Assembly (NCBI GenBank): GCA_000824845.1 | Contig: CCNC01000096.1 | Span: forward strand, 1 to 44,545 | Source: Mesorhizobium sp. ORS 3359 | Lineage (GTDB): Bacteria; Pseudomonadota; Alphaproteobacteria; Rhizobiales; Rhizobiaceae | Direction of reading: 5' to 3' | Length of the DNA stretch: 44,545 bases | Shown: positions 7,398 through 16,399 of the stretch, in pieces | Layout of the letters: every line of letters starts with the position of its first letter | How positions within the stretch are numbered: the first letter of the stretch is position 1 | The notes under the pieces: model-generated | What the model was told of the DNA's origin: nothing | The model's input: the letters and a program-made list of their open reading frames with translations, nothing else | The model's database searches: none | Program-made: the position numbers and the translations under genes

Positions 7398-7778
7398 TCA
7401 GTCGTCGCCGCCGCCACCGCCATCGCCGCCGCCACCGCCGCCGCTGTCCCCGCCCCCGTCATGGCTGCCACCGTCGCCGCCACTTTCGCCGCCGCCCTGA
7501 CTATGATCGCCCTGATCATCGCCTGCGTCGTCACCCTGGTCGCCTTGGTGCGAGCCGGCGTCGACGCCATCATCGTCCCCCTGTTCATTTTCAGCGGTGG
7601 CCTGATCATCTTCCTGGCTGCCCGTGGCACTCTGCTCTTGATCCTCTTGCACCGGTGCGGTCACCTGATCGTCCTGCACGGGCGCGGCGCCGTGATCGGA
7701 GCCTGCGAGCGACGGTTGCGCCGCCAGAATGCCGAGCAGCGAGACCGAAGCCGCCAGCAGCAGGGGAAAAGCCTTCAT
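7398..7778 (-). CDS. Secreted Asp/Gly/Gln-rich protein (126 aa)
   Basis: The ATG at 7778 has AAGGAGA upstream, and a further upstream start adds residues without signal-peptide logic. Residues 1-25 form a clear Sec signal ending 'AAQPSLA'. The mature part is almost wholly Asp, Gly, Gln, Glu, Ser and His, ending in runs of Gly and Asp. It has no fold motif and is strongly acidic. Such a polymer-like exported protein might bind cations, but that is inference. On the complementary strand the run reads as GCC/GTC-rich codons, which explains the long opposite-strand frame. Confidence 0.65.
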   Translation of the reverse strand: MKAFPLLLAASVSLLGILAAQPSLAGSDHGAAPVQDDQVTAPVQEDQEQSATGSQEDDQATAENEQGDDDGVDAGSHQGDQGDDAGDDQGDHSQGGGESGGDGGSHDGGGDSGGGGGGDGGGGGDD

Positions 7779-7885
7779 TATCGTCTCCTTCCGGCCCGCG
7801 AGCCGCCATTGTCGATGGCTGATCATCAGCCGGGCCGAATTACGGCCCGCTTAAACGGGTGATTCTAATTTTAGCCATCGCTTAT

Positions 7886-9988
7886 TTATATCTGCCGCCT
7901 TGCAGGCATAGTCAATCCGCCGGCGGCTCTTGCCACGATCGCCGACAGCGGTTCGGGCCGGTGCAGGAAATAACCCTGACCATAAGCGACGCCCATGCCC
8001 GCGAGGATCTCCAGCGCGTTCTTTTCCTCGACCTTTTCGGCCACCACGGCGGCGCCCATCGAGCGGGCGATGCCGGCGATCGCAGAGACGATCTCGCGAT
8101 CGAAGCGGCTGTCGGCGATGTGCTCGACGAAGGAACCATCGATCTTGATGGCGTCGATGGGGAAGCGCCTGAGATATTCGAACGAGCTCATCCCGGCGCC
8201 GAAATCGTCGAGGCTGACGCGACAATGGCGGAGCCTCGCCTTGCGCACGAACTCGGCCGCCGCGTCGAAATTGGTGACGGCGGCGGTCTCGGTGATCTCG
8301 AAGCCGATGGCCGACGGCGGCGCGCCGCTCTCGGCGATGGCCTCGTCAACGAAAGCCCAGAGCTGCGGGTCGGAAAGCGTCTGCGCCGACAGGTTGAAGT
8401 CGAGCGCGATGGCGCCCGCGCGCATCACCTCGCCGTGGCGCGTCAGCGCGGTGCGGATGATCCAGCGGTCGAGCCGCGCGGCAAGGCCGAAGCGTTCGGC
8501 GACCGGCATGAAATCGCCGGGCGGGATCATCGTGCCGGTGCGGGCCTCGAGCCTGGCCAGCACCTCGACATGGCGGCTGTCCTCCCATGGCAGGCCGAGC
8601 CGATGGATCTCCTGGCCGAACAGCTTCAACCGGCCATCCTCCATCGCGTCGACAAGGTCGGCCGCCAGCCGGGCGGCGTTGAGCCCGCCGGCGCCGGACG
8701 TCGTGTCGGGCGAGAACACGGCGAAACGGTCGCGGCCGCCGGCCTTGGCGGCGTAGCAGGCGTCGTCGGCACAGGCGAGCGCATCGGCCACGCTCATGTT
8801 GCGGTCGCGCACGAAGGCAATGCCGATGCTGGCGGCAAGCCTGCGCGAGGTGACCGCCGAGCCGAGATCGGCATCGCGCACCGCGGCGAGCACGCCGCGG
8901 GCGATGCGCTCGGCGCAAGCGTCATTGCAGTTCGGCACCATCAGCGCGAATTCATCGCCGCCGAGGCGCGCCGCACGCGCCGACGCGGGCAGGCTGGCGA
9001 GGATGCCCGCCGCGACGCTCTTCAGCGCCAGGTCGCCGGCGGCATGACCGGCATAATCGTTGAGCGCCTTGAAGTAGTCGAGGTCGACGTAAAACACCGC
9101 CAGCGGCAGGCGCTCGGCCATGGCGATGTTCTCAGCGAGCAGCCGGTCGAAGGCGGAACGGTTGAGCAGACCGGTCAGGGCGTCGTGGCGCGCGGCAAAG
9201 GCAAGTCCCTCGGCGCGCATCTTCTCCTCGGTGATGTCGCGCACGGTGCCCAAGATCTGCCCGGCCGAGCCGACGCCGGCAACGAAACGCACCAGCGACT
9301 CGACATGGCGGATCTGGCCGTCGCGCAGGACGATGCGGTATTGCGAGGCGACGACGCTGTTCGAGCCGGGCTCGATCTGGTGGGCTCGCTCGGTGGCGTC
9401 CTTGTCGTCAGGATGAAGATAGGTGTGCCACAGGTCTGCCATCACCTCATCCGTGTCGGCAACCAGGCCGAATATCTCGCGGGTGCGCGCGTCCCAGTAG
9501 CTTTTCCTGGTGCCGATATCGTGATGCCAGATGCCGGTGCCGCTGGCGGCAAGCGCGAGACGGAAGCGGACATTGACCTGCTCGAGCGCCGCCTCGGCTT
9601 CTTTCTGGCGGGTGATGTCGGTCTGCACGCCCATCAGCCGAAGCGGCTTGCCGTCGGCGTCGCGCTCGACAATGCCGCCACGGTCGAGAACCCAGACCCA
9701 GTGGCCATCCTTGTGGCGCAGGCGAAGCTCGGTCTCGATGGAATCGACAAGGCCCGCAATATGCCGGTCGCCGCTTTCCTGCGCGCGCTGACGGTCGTCG
9801 GGATGGGTAAGCTTGAGCCAGAGATCGGACGTGTTGGCGAGCTCGTCCGGCTCATAGCCCAGCATCTTCGACCAGGTCGGCGAATAGTAGCAATCGCCGG
9901 TCGACAGATTCCAGTCCCAAAGGCCCAGATAAGCGCGATCAAGCGCCTGCGCCCAGAACTTGCCGTTGCGTTTGTTGTCGTCCGCCAT
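7886..9988 (-). CDS. PAS-PAS-GGDEF-EAL cyclic-di-GMP protein
   Basis: A 700-residue soluble signalling protein. PAS domains lie at about 10-125 and 135-255 (both end with PAC-type 'GVQTDIT' and 'GTVRDIT'). The GGDEF domain lies at about 260-425, with an intact GGDEF at 343-347. The upstream RxxD inhibitory site is absent. The EAL domain lies at about 435-690: the signature reads EVL (475-477), with DDFG (594-597), IKID, and 'AEKVEE' in place of the usual 'AEGVET'. Synthesis of cyclic-di-GMP is plausible, and hydrolysis is possible because the metal-binding acids appear kept. With no membrane span it should sense a cytoplasmic ligand or redox state through PAS. Confidence 0.93.
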   Translation of the reverse strand: MADDNKRNGKFWAQALDRAYLGLWDWNLSTGDCYYSPTWSKMLGYEPDELANTSDLWLKLTHPDDRQRAQESGDRHIAGLVDSIETELRLRHKDGHWVWVLDRGGIVERDADGKPLRLMGVQTDITRQKEAEAALEQVNVRFRLALAASGTGIWHHDIGTRKSYWDARTREIFGLVADTDEVMADLWHTYLHPDDKDATERAHQIEPGSNSVVASQYRIVLRDGQIRHVESLVRFVAGVGSAGQILGTVRDITEEKMRAEGLAFAARHDALTGLLNRSAFDRLLAENIAMAERLPLAVFYVDLDYFKALNDYAGHAAGDLALKSVAAGILASLPASARAARLGGDEFALMVPNCNDACAERIARGVLAAVRDADLGSAVTSRRLAASIGIAFVRDRNMSVADALACADDACYAAKAGGRDRFAVFSPDTTSGAGGLNAARLAADLVDAMEDGRLKLFGQEIHRLGLPWEDSRHVEVLARLEARTGTMIPPGDFMPVAERFGLAARLDRWIIRTALTRHGEVMRAGAIALDFNLSAQTLSDPQLWAFVDEAIAESGAPPSAIGFEITETAAVTNFDAAAEFVRKARLRHCRVSLDDFGAGMSSFEYLRRFPIDAIKIDGSFVEHIADSRFDREIVSAIAGIARSMGAAVVAEKVEEKNALEILAGMGVAYGQGYFLHRPEPLSAIVARAAGGLTMPARRQI

Positions 9989-10144
9989 ACTTTGTTCGTG
10001 CCACCCGGTTCTGGCAGTGTTGCATGAAAGCAGAGAAGAAAGCGTTACCGGGGGTGGAACTGCTTGATCTCCCCCTTGTGGGGGTTGAGGAGCCGTCCGC
10101 GCAGCGTATTGGCTTTCCGAGCCCCGAAAGCCGGCAGACTGCTC

Positions 10145-11341
10145 TCAGGCAGTCTGCAGGAACACCTCTTGCGGCGCCATCCCGACCAGTTCGGCGAAGC
10201 GGCCATGGTCGGTCGCGCCCTCCGAGTTGATGACGAGCACGCGCGAACGCCTGTCGAGGCCGAGCGCCGCGCGCATGCGCCTGTCGCCCGCGGCGCGGAC
10301 CAGCCCGGCGAGGCCTGCCCCGCCGCTCTCGCCCGAGATAATGGCCGGGTCGTTGCCGTGCGGCCGCGCCAGCCGCTTCATCACCGCGACCGCATCCTCT
10401 TCGTCCACCGTCATGAAGGCATCGCCGACGCGCGCCAGCACGCGCCAGGCGACCAGGGACGGCTCGGCGCATTCGAGCATCGTCATGACCGTCGGCTCCT
10501 GATTGGCGATCGTTGCCGGACGGCCGGCCTCAGCCGAAGCGTAGACGCAGGCCGAGCGCTCCGGCTCCACCACCACGGCCTTCGGCCGCCTGGAGCCGAG
10601 CATGACCGCCATATGGCCGGCGATCGCGGCCGCGAAGCCGCCGACGCCGGCCTGCAGGAAGACATGCGTTGGCGGCTCGTGCAGACGCCGCAGCGTCTCG
10701 CGCACGATCACCGTATAGCCCTGCATGACCAGGCCGGGGACGCGCTCATAGCCGAGCCAGGAGGTGTTGGAGACGATCTTCCAGCCGCGCTCGGCGCCGA
10801 CGCGCGCGACCTCGCGCACCGCTTGGTCATAGCCGCCCTCGACCTCGACGATCTCGGCGCCGAAGCGGGCGATGGCCGCGACCCGCTCGCGGCTTACGCC
10901 GGCATGGACGAAGATCACCGACCGCGCGCCGACGAGGCTGGCGCCCTGCGCGACCGAGCGGCCATGGTTGCCGTCGGTGGCGCAGACGAAGATCATGCCG
11001 GACGCGATCTGGCGCACCCGGGCGTCGTCTATCTCGCCGATATCAACGTCGCGTCCGACCCACTTGCCGGCCTCCTCCAGCACCAGCCGCATGACGGCAT
11101 AGGCACCGCCCAGCGCCTTGAAGGAGCCAAGGCCAAGACGCTGGCCCTCATCCTTGACATGAAGCGCGGCGATGCCGAGTTCGCCGGCCAACGCCGGCAA
11201 GGCGTGCAGCGGTGTTTCGGCATCGCTTTGGCGCGCCTTGAGGTAGCGCTCGGCCCGCTCGCCTCCCACCCTGCCGAGCGACTCGGCATCGGCGGCAACC
11301 AACGGCTGGTTGTGTTCTGGGCGTTGGTTGAAAAGCAGCAT
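10145..11341 (-). CDS. dpaL: Diaminopropionate ammonia-lyase
   Basis: A 398-residue fold-type II pyridoxal phosphate enzyme that splits 2,3-diaminopropionate to pyruvate and ammonia. The PLP lysine sits in 'LGSFKALGGAYA' near residue 74, as in YgeX/DpaL enzymes. 'TDGNHGRSVA' and 'QAGVGGFAAAIAGHM' match the phosphate and substrate loops. The end 'INSEGATDHGRFAELVG' is typical. The length fits the family. In rhizobia the gene often sits next to an M20-type amidohydrolase, and a relic of such a junction lies just upstream at 11556. Confidence 0.9.
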   Translation of the reverse strand: MLLFNQRPEHNQPLVAADAESLGRVGGERAERYLKARQSDAETPLHALPALAGELGIAALHVKDEGQRLGLGSFKALGGAYAVMRLVLEEAGKWVGRDVDIGEIDDARVRQIASGMIFVCATDGNHGRSVAQGASLVGARSVIFVHAGVSRERVAAIARFGAEIVEVEGGYDQAVREVARVGAERGWKIVSNTSWLGYERVPGLVMQGYTVIVRETLRRLHEPPTHVFLQAGVGGFAAAIAGHMAVMLGSRRPKAVVVEPERSACVYASAEAGRPATIANQEPTVMTMLECAEPSLVAWRVLARVGDAFMTVDEEDAVAVMKRLARPHGNDPAIISGESGGAGLAGLVRAAGDRRMRAALGLDRRSRVLVINSEGATDHGRFAELVGMAPQEVFLQTA

Positions 11342-11555
11342 GCTAGTCTTCCTGCGAGGTACTGAATTCTGTCGGCGGACGCGATTCGGGCGCGATTCTG
11401 GACGCTTTCATTGGCTAAGTGATTGAAGTTTGTTTCGACTGGATGTCGCCGGATGTTCGTTTCGGAGGGCTCGACACCGCCAACTTGACTATTTTTGGGG
11501 GTATTTGGCCCTCTCGACATGGTGTCGGCGTTACCCATCCGCGTTCCTTGCGCGA
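11342..11555. other. Upstream region of dpaL, no gene seen
   Basis: About 210 bases of lower-GC sequence before dpaL. It contains a repeated GTTTCG flanking two GGATGT units at 11433-11466 and an A/T-rich stretch TTGACTATTTTTGGGG. It could hold the dpaL promoter on the minus strand. I see no open frame with coding character. Confidence 0.4.
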
Positions 11556-11720
11556 TCAATCGGCCGCCAGCCGGTCGGCGTTGATCGTCAGATTGCCCAT
11601 GCCGGTCTTGCTTCTACGACCTCGTGCTGCGCGATGCCGACCAGTTCGGCATAGCGGCCAGAGTCGGTCGACCCTCGAAGTTGATGATCAGCGCGCGGGA
11701 ATGGGCATCGGGGCCAGGCT
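11556..11720 (-). pseudogene. Relic of a dpaL 3' end joined to the start of an M20-type hydrolase
   Basis: Read on the minus strand, bases of about 11626-11720 align with the 3' end of the intact dpaL (about 10158-10260) over roughly 100 bases with one missing base. The decoded remnant is 'LIINFEG', frameshift, then 'GRYAELVGIAQHEV', against 'LVINSEG' and 'GRFAELVGMAPQEV' in the intact gene. Right after it, 11600-11556 reads 'MGNLTINADRLAAD' and stop. That looks like the first residues of an allantoate amidohydrolase or carbamoylase gene, the usual dpaL partner. The rest of both genes is gone. This looks like the scar of a deleted second dpaL-hydrolase operon. Confidence 0.6.
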
Positions 11721-11776
11721 GGAAGTGTCGTTGGCATAGAAATGCCAGGCGGCATGGCGCCGCCTGGCGTCTGTTC

Positions 11777-12307
11777 CTACTGGGTCGGCGCCATCGCGTG
11801 TTCGCACGACACTTTCGGATTCATGTCGGCGAAGGTGCCGGTCGGGTTGGCCTTCCAGGCCCATACATGCAGTTCGTAGAAGGGCCCCAGGCCGTAGCGG
11901 TTGGGCGCGCTGTTGAAGTTGAACAGCTGGCCGTCCAGCGCCGCCGGGCCTGTCGAGGTAATGTATTCAACCGCCACCAGCTTCAGCGTCCCATCGGCCA
12001 TCGGCTCGTACATCACCGCTTCGGGACGCGCGATGTCGACCTTGTCGTCCTTCAGATAATCGCCGTTGACGTAATGGATGCCCATCGCGCCGCCGGTGAT
12101 GCCGCTGGCGCAGGGAATGGCCGCGTAGCCTTCGGCCGTCGCGGCCTTGACGTCGAGAAACCGGCTGTTGGCCGCTCGCACCTTGCCGGCCAGCGGACTC
12201 TCGCTGGAGACGGGCGCGGCGTCTTCCTGATGGGCCCTCGCGAGGCTTGTGCAGGCAGCGGTCACGGCCGCAGCCGCGAGAAGCCTGATGCAAAAGTTCG
12301 ATGTCAT
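11777..12307 (-). CDS. Secreted conserved protein (176 aa)
   Basis: A 176-residue exported protein. Residues 1-25 are a Sec signal ending 'SLARA'. The mature part includes 'CASGITGGAMGIHYVNGDYL', 'PEAVMYEPMADGTLKLVAVE' and 'YELHVWAWKANPTGTFADMN', which I recognise as a widespread rhizobial/proteobacterial secreted family without an assigned role. Two cysteines in the mature chain could form a disulphide. It is 112 bases downstream of the DUF1330 gene on the same strand, so the two may be co-transcribed. Confidence 0.8.
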   Translation of the reverse strand: MTSNFCIRLLAAAAVTAACTSLARAHQEDAAPVSSESPLAGKVRAANSRFLDVKAATAEGYAAIPCASGITGGAMGIHYVNGDYLKDDKVDIARPEAVMYEPMADGTLKLVAVEYITSTGPAALDGQLFNFNSAPNRYGLGPFYELHVWAWKANPTGTFADMNPKVSCEHAMAPTQ

Positions 12308-12419
12308 GTGAATTCCGTTCTTCCTGAGAAAGCCCAGCTGGCCGGCCGCCGGAAATATGGCGGCGCGACGGGCCGTGGCCGTTTGTGTTTGACGATCCCG
12401 GGTTCGACGCGGCGGCCGA

Positions 12420-12746
12420 TCATCCCTTCGGCAGATACGAGATCGTTCCGGCCAGATCGGTGTTGTCGATCAGCTGGAAACGGCTGTCGCTGCCGCCCTG
12501 GCGGGCAGACACGAAGGGCGCGTAGGCCGGATCGTTGGTGAAGGAGCGCGCCGCCGCTTCCGAAGGGAAGGCCATCAGCGCGATCAGCGTCGTGTCGAGC
12601 GGCTTGCCCTCGAGCGTCTTCACGTTGCCGCTGCGCGCTAGATACCTGCCGCCGTGCTTGTGAACGAGGTCGTGCACCGAAGCGGCGTAGTCCGGGATCC
12701 ATTTCGGATCCTTCACCTTGATGTCCGCGATGATGTAGGTGGTCAT
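12420..12746 (-). CDS. DUF1330 family protein
   Basis: A 108-residue DUF1330 protein, a dimeric ferredoxin-like alpha/beta barrel. The start at 12746 has AGGAG upstream. Signature parts are 'YIIADIKVKDPKWIPDYAAS' and 'HGGRYLARSG' and the 'LIALMAFPSEAAARSFTNDP' helix. Function unknown; related folds are small monooxygenases. It is divergent from the HxlR regulator, which probably controls it. Confidence 0.88.
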   Translation of the reverse strand: MTTYIIADIKVKDPKWIPDYAASVHDLVHKHGGRYLARSGNVKTLEGKPLDTTLIALMAFPSEAAARSFTNDPAYAPFVSARQGGSDSRFQLIDNTDLAGTISYLPKG

Positions 12747-12836
12747 GAAATAGTCTCCTGGTTGCGGCGCACAGAACAATTCCGTGCGTCCGACCAAGGG
12801 CTCGCATGGCAGGGCGACCGCCGACCAGTCCGCGAT

Positions 12837-12863
12837 CTGTACCGGGCCGCTACAGTTTCTGTA
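12837..12863. promoter_or_regulatory. Candidate HxlR operator between DUF1330 and hxlR genes
   Basis: Three half-sites: CTGTA (12837-12841), TACAG (12851-12855) and CTGTA (12859-12863). The last two form the perfect inverted repeat TACAG-TTT-CTGTA. The two CTGTA copies are 22 bases apart, about two helix turns, so a dimer pair could bind on one face. It lies 61-87 bases before the regulator start and 90-117 before the DUF1330 start. Confidence 0.45.
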
Positions 12864-12923
12864 CTCGCGGCTTCATTCATGAAGGTCTAATGTTTCGCCC
12901 AACTTCGAAGGAGGACATCGATC

Positions 12924-13616
12924 ATGGCCCAGCACGGATACAAGCAGTTCTGCCCGCTCTCGATGGCCGCCGAAGTGCTGTGCACCCGCTGGACGATGGT
13001 GCTGATGCGCGAGCTGGTTGCCGGCTCGACCCGTTTCAACGACCTGCGCCGCGGCGTGCCGAAGATGTCGCCGACCCTTCTGTCGCAACGGCTCAAGGAA
13101 CTTGAAATAGCGGGCATCGTCGAGCGCAGGGAAGTGCCGGGCGAGAAGGGCATCTTCGAATACCGGCTCACGGAGGCGGGGCGGGATTTGCGCCCCGTGG
13201 TCGAGGCCATGGGTTTCTGGGGACAGAAATGGGTGGAGTCGCGGCTGTCGCTCAAGAATCTCGATCCGTCGCTGCTGATGTGGGACATGCGGCGCAATCT
13301 GAACCCCACGCCGCTCCCCGAAGGGCGCACGGTGATACAATTCCTGTATCAGGATCTGCCGTTGTCGAAACGCTCGTGGTGGCTGATCGTCGAGAAACAC
13401 GGCGAGGTCGACCTGTGCTGGTATGATCCGGGCTTCGAGGTCGATCTCTATGTCTCGACCGACCTGCACACCATGACGGAGATCTGGATGGGGGTGCTGA
13501 CGGTCGCGAAGGCCGGCGCGAAGGTCGCCCTGACCGGCGATCAGGCCATCGGCAAGCAGATGCAGACCTGGCTCGGACTGAGCCCATTCGCGGTCGAACC
13601 CAAGCGCGCGGCGTAG
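12924..13616 (+). CDS. HxlR family transcriptional regulator with C-terminal domain
   Basis: A 230-residue protein. Residues about 8-100 are an HxlR winged helix: 'CPLSMAAEVLCTRWTMVLMR', 'FNDLRRGVPKMSPTLLSQRL' and the wing 'YRLTEAG'. The C-terminal 120 residues form a second domain resembling SCP2-type sterol-carrier folds, as seen in longer HxlR proteins, so it may bind a lipid-like ligand. A GGAGG site precedes the ATG. It is divergent from the DUF1330 gene. The single Cys near the N-terminus is in the position used for redox sensing in some HxlR proteins; whether it senses here is unknown. Confidence 0.9.
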   Translation: MAQHGYKQFCPLSMAAEVLCTRWTMVLMRELVAGSTRFNDLRRGVPKMSPTLLSQRLKELEIAGIVERREVPGEKGIFEYRLTEAGRDLRPVVEAMGFWGQKWVESRLSLKNLDPSLLMWDMRRNLNPTPLPEGRTVIQFLYQDLPLSKRSWWLIVEKHGEVDLCWYDPGFEVDLYVSTDLHTMTEIWMGVLTVAKAGAKVALTGDQAIGKQMQTWLGLSPFAVEPKRAA

Positions 13617-13932
13617 GACGTCATCTGGATCACCTCGCCCGACAGGTGACGTCGGTGAGCGTCGCGAACTGCAAGACGATTGCTTTCGTCGCTCCGACGG
13701 CTGGCGACGGAGGAAGCGGTCGCGCGCGGTCTCACCGCCGACATGGGTTTCGACAAAGCGTCCGAGCGCCGGTTTAGGTCATCGCCCTGGTCCACACGCA
13801 AAGAGCCCCTTGCGTCGGCTTCTTGGCAGCGCGGTGTGGCAGATGTCTAAGCAGTGCGTTCTGAACGTCGCCGGAATGTTAGAGCGGCGGCCTCATGGCA
13901 GAGGCTCGCCGCTCGTCAACTTTCTTCGTGGC
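13617..13932. other. Intergenic stretch, no supported gene
   Basis: This 316-base gap lies between the convergent hxlR-type and DUF1254 genes. A short inverted repeat CACCT...AGGTG (about 13636-13649) may end hxlR transcription. Around 13700-13780 one frame reads like worn coding sequence ('TEEAVARGLTADMGFDKASE'), but it has no start or family I recognise. Confidence 0.4.
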
Positions 13933-15393
13933 TTACTGCACCGTCACAGACGGAATGGCACCCGATTTCATAACCGTCGGCGGTGTCCACTTGCCCGTCA
14001 GAGCATCCGGCTTGGGCGCGTAGAGACGCATTGTCAGAGTGAATGGCCCCTCAGGAGCAGGCAACCAGTTCGCTTCCTTGTCGGTGCCAGGGCTGCCATT
14101 CTGGAAATAGAGATCAAGCGATCCGTCCGCGTTATATCGGAATGGCATCCAGCTGCTGACGGCAAACCGGTTCAAGGCATTGGCGACCTGGAAGCCCTGA
14201 TTGTCATAGAGCGTGATCGACCAGAAGGCAGCGGCCGGCGGCAGTCCACCTTTTTCGAAATGGACGGTGTAGGCGTTCTTGCCATCCAGCGGCTGACCGG
14301 CTTCGTCGCCGAGGTTGAGCGGATAGATGGCATCCTCGGGCAAATTGGCGCCAAGACCCTCCCGCGCGATGATGGCGCGCTTCAGGTAGTAATTGCCATA
14401 AACCCCCATCGTGTCGGTGTTCATCGACCAGCCATTTGCAACGCGCGCAAGCGTGTTGATCTTCCAGGCCATCAACGCTTGGGCATCCTGCGGTGCGGTC
14501 TGGAGGCCCTTCTGGATTGCCGCATCAGTTGTCGACAGATCGAAGCTCTTGCCCGGCTCGAACCCTATGCGCTTCAGCCGAGCCAGGATTGGCTGGTCGG
14601 TCGTGTGCGGCGGGTGCAGCTTCAGCAACTCGGCGGCGTATGCAAAATACTTGTCGGCGGGCGTGGTGTCGACCTGGGTCTTGGGCGGCGTCTTCATGTC
14701 GATCGACGGATCGATCTTGACCTCGGCCGGTTTGGTGTCCTTGCCCCACTTCGATAGCAATGTGATTTTGTAGCCATTCTGGACCTTGTGAACGGCATCG
14801 TAGTCCGATGGTCCATCGGTCTTGGTTCGACCGATGATCCAGACATATGGCGTAGGAGCATCGATCCTTTGGGTTCCCGCGGGCAGCTTGAATTCATCGA
14901 ACTTATCGCGAAGATCGGACCGCCAGCCCGGGGGCGCAATCAGGAAATTCCCCGCCGCCGTTCCCGTCGTACGCCAGCCTGGCGAGGCAAAGACATCGGA
15001 CCACATATCGAGCATCGGCAGCTGATAAAAGCGGCCCTGGGTATCTGGAGCCGACACCACCACCGGCTCCTTCGTCACGTCGAGCCAGGCGCTCGAGTAC
15101 AGGGTGTCAAAGTTCGGACGAACAACCACCTTCATGTCTGCTGGTGGAAATGCGGAAATGTTGGCGAAGCGGTTCGGAGGGCCGCCGATTGAACCCGGGC
15201 TGGCCTCGAGGTTGGTCAGTTGCTTTCGCGTGATGTCCATTGTGATCAGCGGATAGAAATAGAGGTACGCATCCACGCCGATAGCGTGGGCCTCTTCCTC
15301 AGAAATAGCGTCGCCAGCGTTGGCTGCGCTCAGGGGAACGGCCGCAATGGCGGCTGAAATGAGAAAGCTGCGAAGAATATTGGTAGAATTCAC
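13933..15393 (-). CDS. DUF1254/DUF1214 exported protein
   Basis: A 486-residue protein with a signal peptide (residues 1-26, cut after 'LSAANA'). DUF1254 covers about 35-170 ('GVDAYLYFYPLITMDITRKQ', 'RPNFDTLYSSAWLDVTKEP'). DUF1214 covers about 340-470 ('LPPAAAFWSITLYDNQGFQV', 'SPGTDKEANWLPAPEGPFTL'). The pair is common in soil bacteria and has no settled function. The start codon is GTG, with AGGAG eight bases upstream. GC is a little below its neighbours. It stands alone between gene-poor stretches. Confidence 0.9.
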   Translation of the reverse strand: MNSTNILRSFLISAAIAAVPLSAANAGDAISEEEAHAIGVDAYLYFYPLITMDITRKQLTNLEASPGSIGGPPNRFANISAFPPADMKVVVRPNFDTLYSSAWLDVTKEPVVVSAPDTQGRFYQLPMLDMWSDVFASPGWRTTGTAAGNFLIAPPGWRSDLRDKFDEFKLPAGTQRIDAPTPYVWIIGRTKTDGPSDYDAVHKVQNGYKITLLSKWGKDTKPAEVKIDPSIDMKTPPKTQVDTTPADKYFAYAAELLKLHPPHTTDQPILARLKRIGFEPGKSFDLSTTDAAIQKGLQTAPQDAQALMAWKINTLARVANGWSMNTDTMGVYGNYYLKRAIIAREGLGANLPEDAIYPLNLGDEAGQPLDGKNAYTVHFEKGGLPPAAAFWSITLYDNQGFQVANALNRFAVSSWMPFRYNADGSLDLYFQNGSPGTDKEANWLPAPEGPFTLTMRLYAPKPDALTGKWTPPTVMKSGAIPSVTVQ

Positions 15394-15694
15394 GACGGTC
15401 TCCTATGAACTTACCCAGGCGTCCTTGTACCTCCCCGATCCGAGGGACTAACCCGCCGCTCAGAAGGCCGCGCGCCCATATATTCACATACGCTAATGTA
15501 CTGGGGGCCGGATTGATTTGCGTCAAAGCGCGGATCGACCTCTCAATGACAGTCGATCCGCTCGCTTGGCTCGCCGCAGGCTGATCGCAACCCTCACTGG
15601 ACGGCTACAACGCTTTCGGGCTTTTGTGGCGACGGACAGGGTGAAGGGGAGGCTGGAGGTGCCGGTGGGGTAAGTGGAGCCGAAAGCTGACAGT
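15394..15694. other. Intergenic stretch, nothing recognised
   Basis: A 301-base gap upstream of the DUF1254 gene and downstream of the SDR gene. The A/T-rich part near 15480-15500 (TATTCACATACGCTAATGTA) could carry the DUF1254 promoter. No open frame with coding character was found. Confidence 0.4.
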
Positions 15695-16399
15695 TCACCA
15701 CGGCAAGCGCTTGCCATCGCGAAAGAAGCCGCCGGTCGGGCCGCCGTCGGGCAAGGTCGCGGCCCAGACGATGCCGGCAGCGCCTTGCGCCACCGGGCGT
15801 CCGCCCGGTCCCCCCATGTCGGTCGCGACCCAGCCTGGGCAGATCGCATTGACGAGCACGCCGGTGCCACGCAGCTCGGCCGCCAGGATGCGGGTCAGCG
15901 CGTTGAGCGTCGCCTTGCTGGTCGAATAGGCCGGCGCGCCGGCGCCCATCGAGGCGAGCGAGCCGCCTTCCGATGAAACGTTGACCAGCCGGCCACGGCC
16001 GGAAGCGCTGAGAAGCGGCGCAAAGGCGGCGGCGACGCGCCAGGCGCCGAAGACATTGGTCTCGAAAGCCTCGCGGATCACTGTCCAGTCGGGCGTCAGC
16101 GCCCGCGCCGACGGGTCGTAATGGATCGCGGCGTTGTTGACCAGAACGTCGAGCCGGCCCAAGCGGCGCTCGACCTCCGCCACGGCGTGCGCGGCGGCAT
16201 CATGGGCGGCGACATCGAGCGCGATGGCCTCGACCTTGCCGCCGAGCTTCCTGGCCGCCGCCTCGCCCTTGGCGAGGTCGCGCACGCCGATCAGCACGGT
16301 GAAGCCGAGTTCGGCCAGCTGCCTTGCCGTTTCCAGGCCGATGCCACGGTTGCCGCCGGTGACCAGGGCCACCTTGCCGGAATTCTTGGTGTTGGTCAT
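15695..16399 (-). CDS. SDR family NAD(P)-dependent oxidoreductase
   Basis: A 234-residue classical short-chain dehydrogenase. The cofactor motif 'VTGGNRGIGLETA' is at about 13-25 and 'NNAA' follows at about 88. The catalytic Ser is in 'NVSSEGG', and Tyr and Lys are in 'YSTSK' at about 158-162. 'CPGWVATDMGGPGG' is typical of carbonyl-reductase-like members. Substrate unknown. No clear partner gene. Confidence 0.92.
   Translation of the reverse strand: MTNTKNSGKVALVTGGNRGIGLETARQLAELGFTVLIGVRDLAKGEAAARKLGGKVEAIALDVAAHDAAAHAVAEVERRLGRLDVLVNNAAIHYDPSARALTPDWTVIREAFETNVFGAWRVAAAFAPLLSASGRGRLVNVSSEGGSLASMGAGAPAYSTSKATLNALTRILAAELRGTGVLVNAICPGWVATDMGGPGGRPVAQGAAGIVWAATLPDGGPTGGFFRDGKRLPW

Noticed and set aside
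7859..10027. A 722-residue open frame on the plus strand
   Set aside because: It is antisense to the PAS-PAS-GGDEF-EAL gene, has no domain, and is due to the GC-rich codon pattern of the real gene.
12385..12420. GGTTCGA-like tRNA T-loop
   Set aside because: The bases around do not form an acceptor or anticodon stem; it is part of a GC-rich intergenic stretch.
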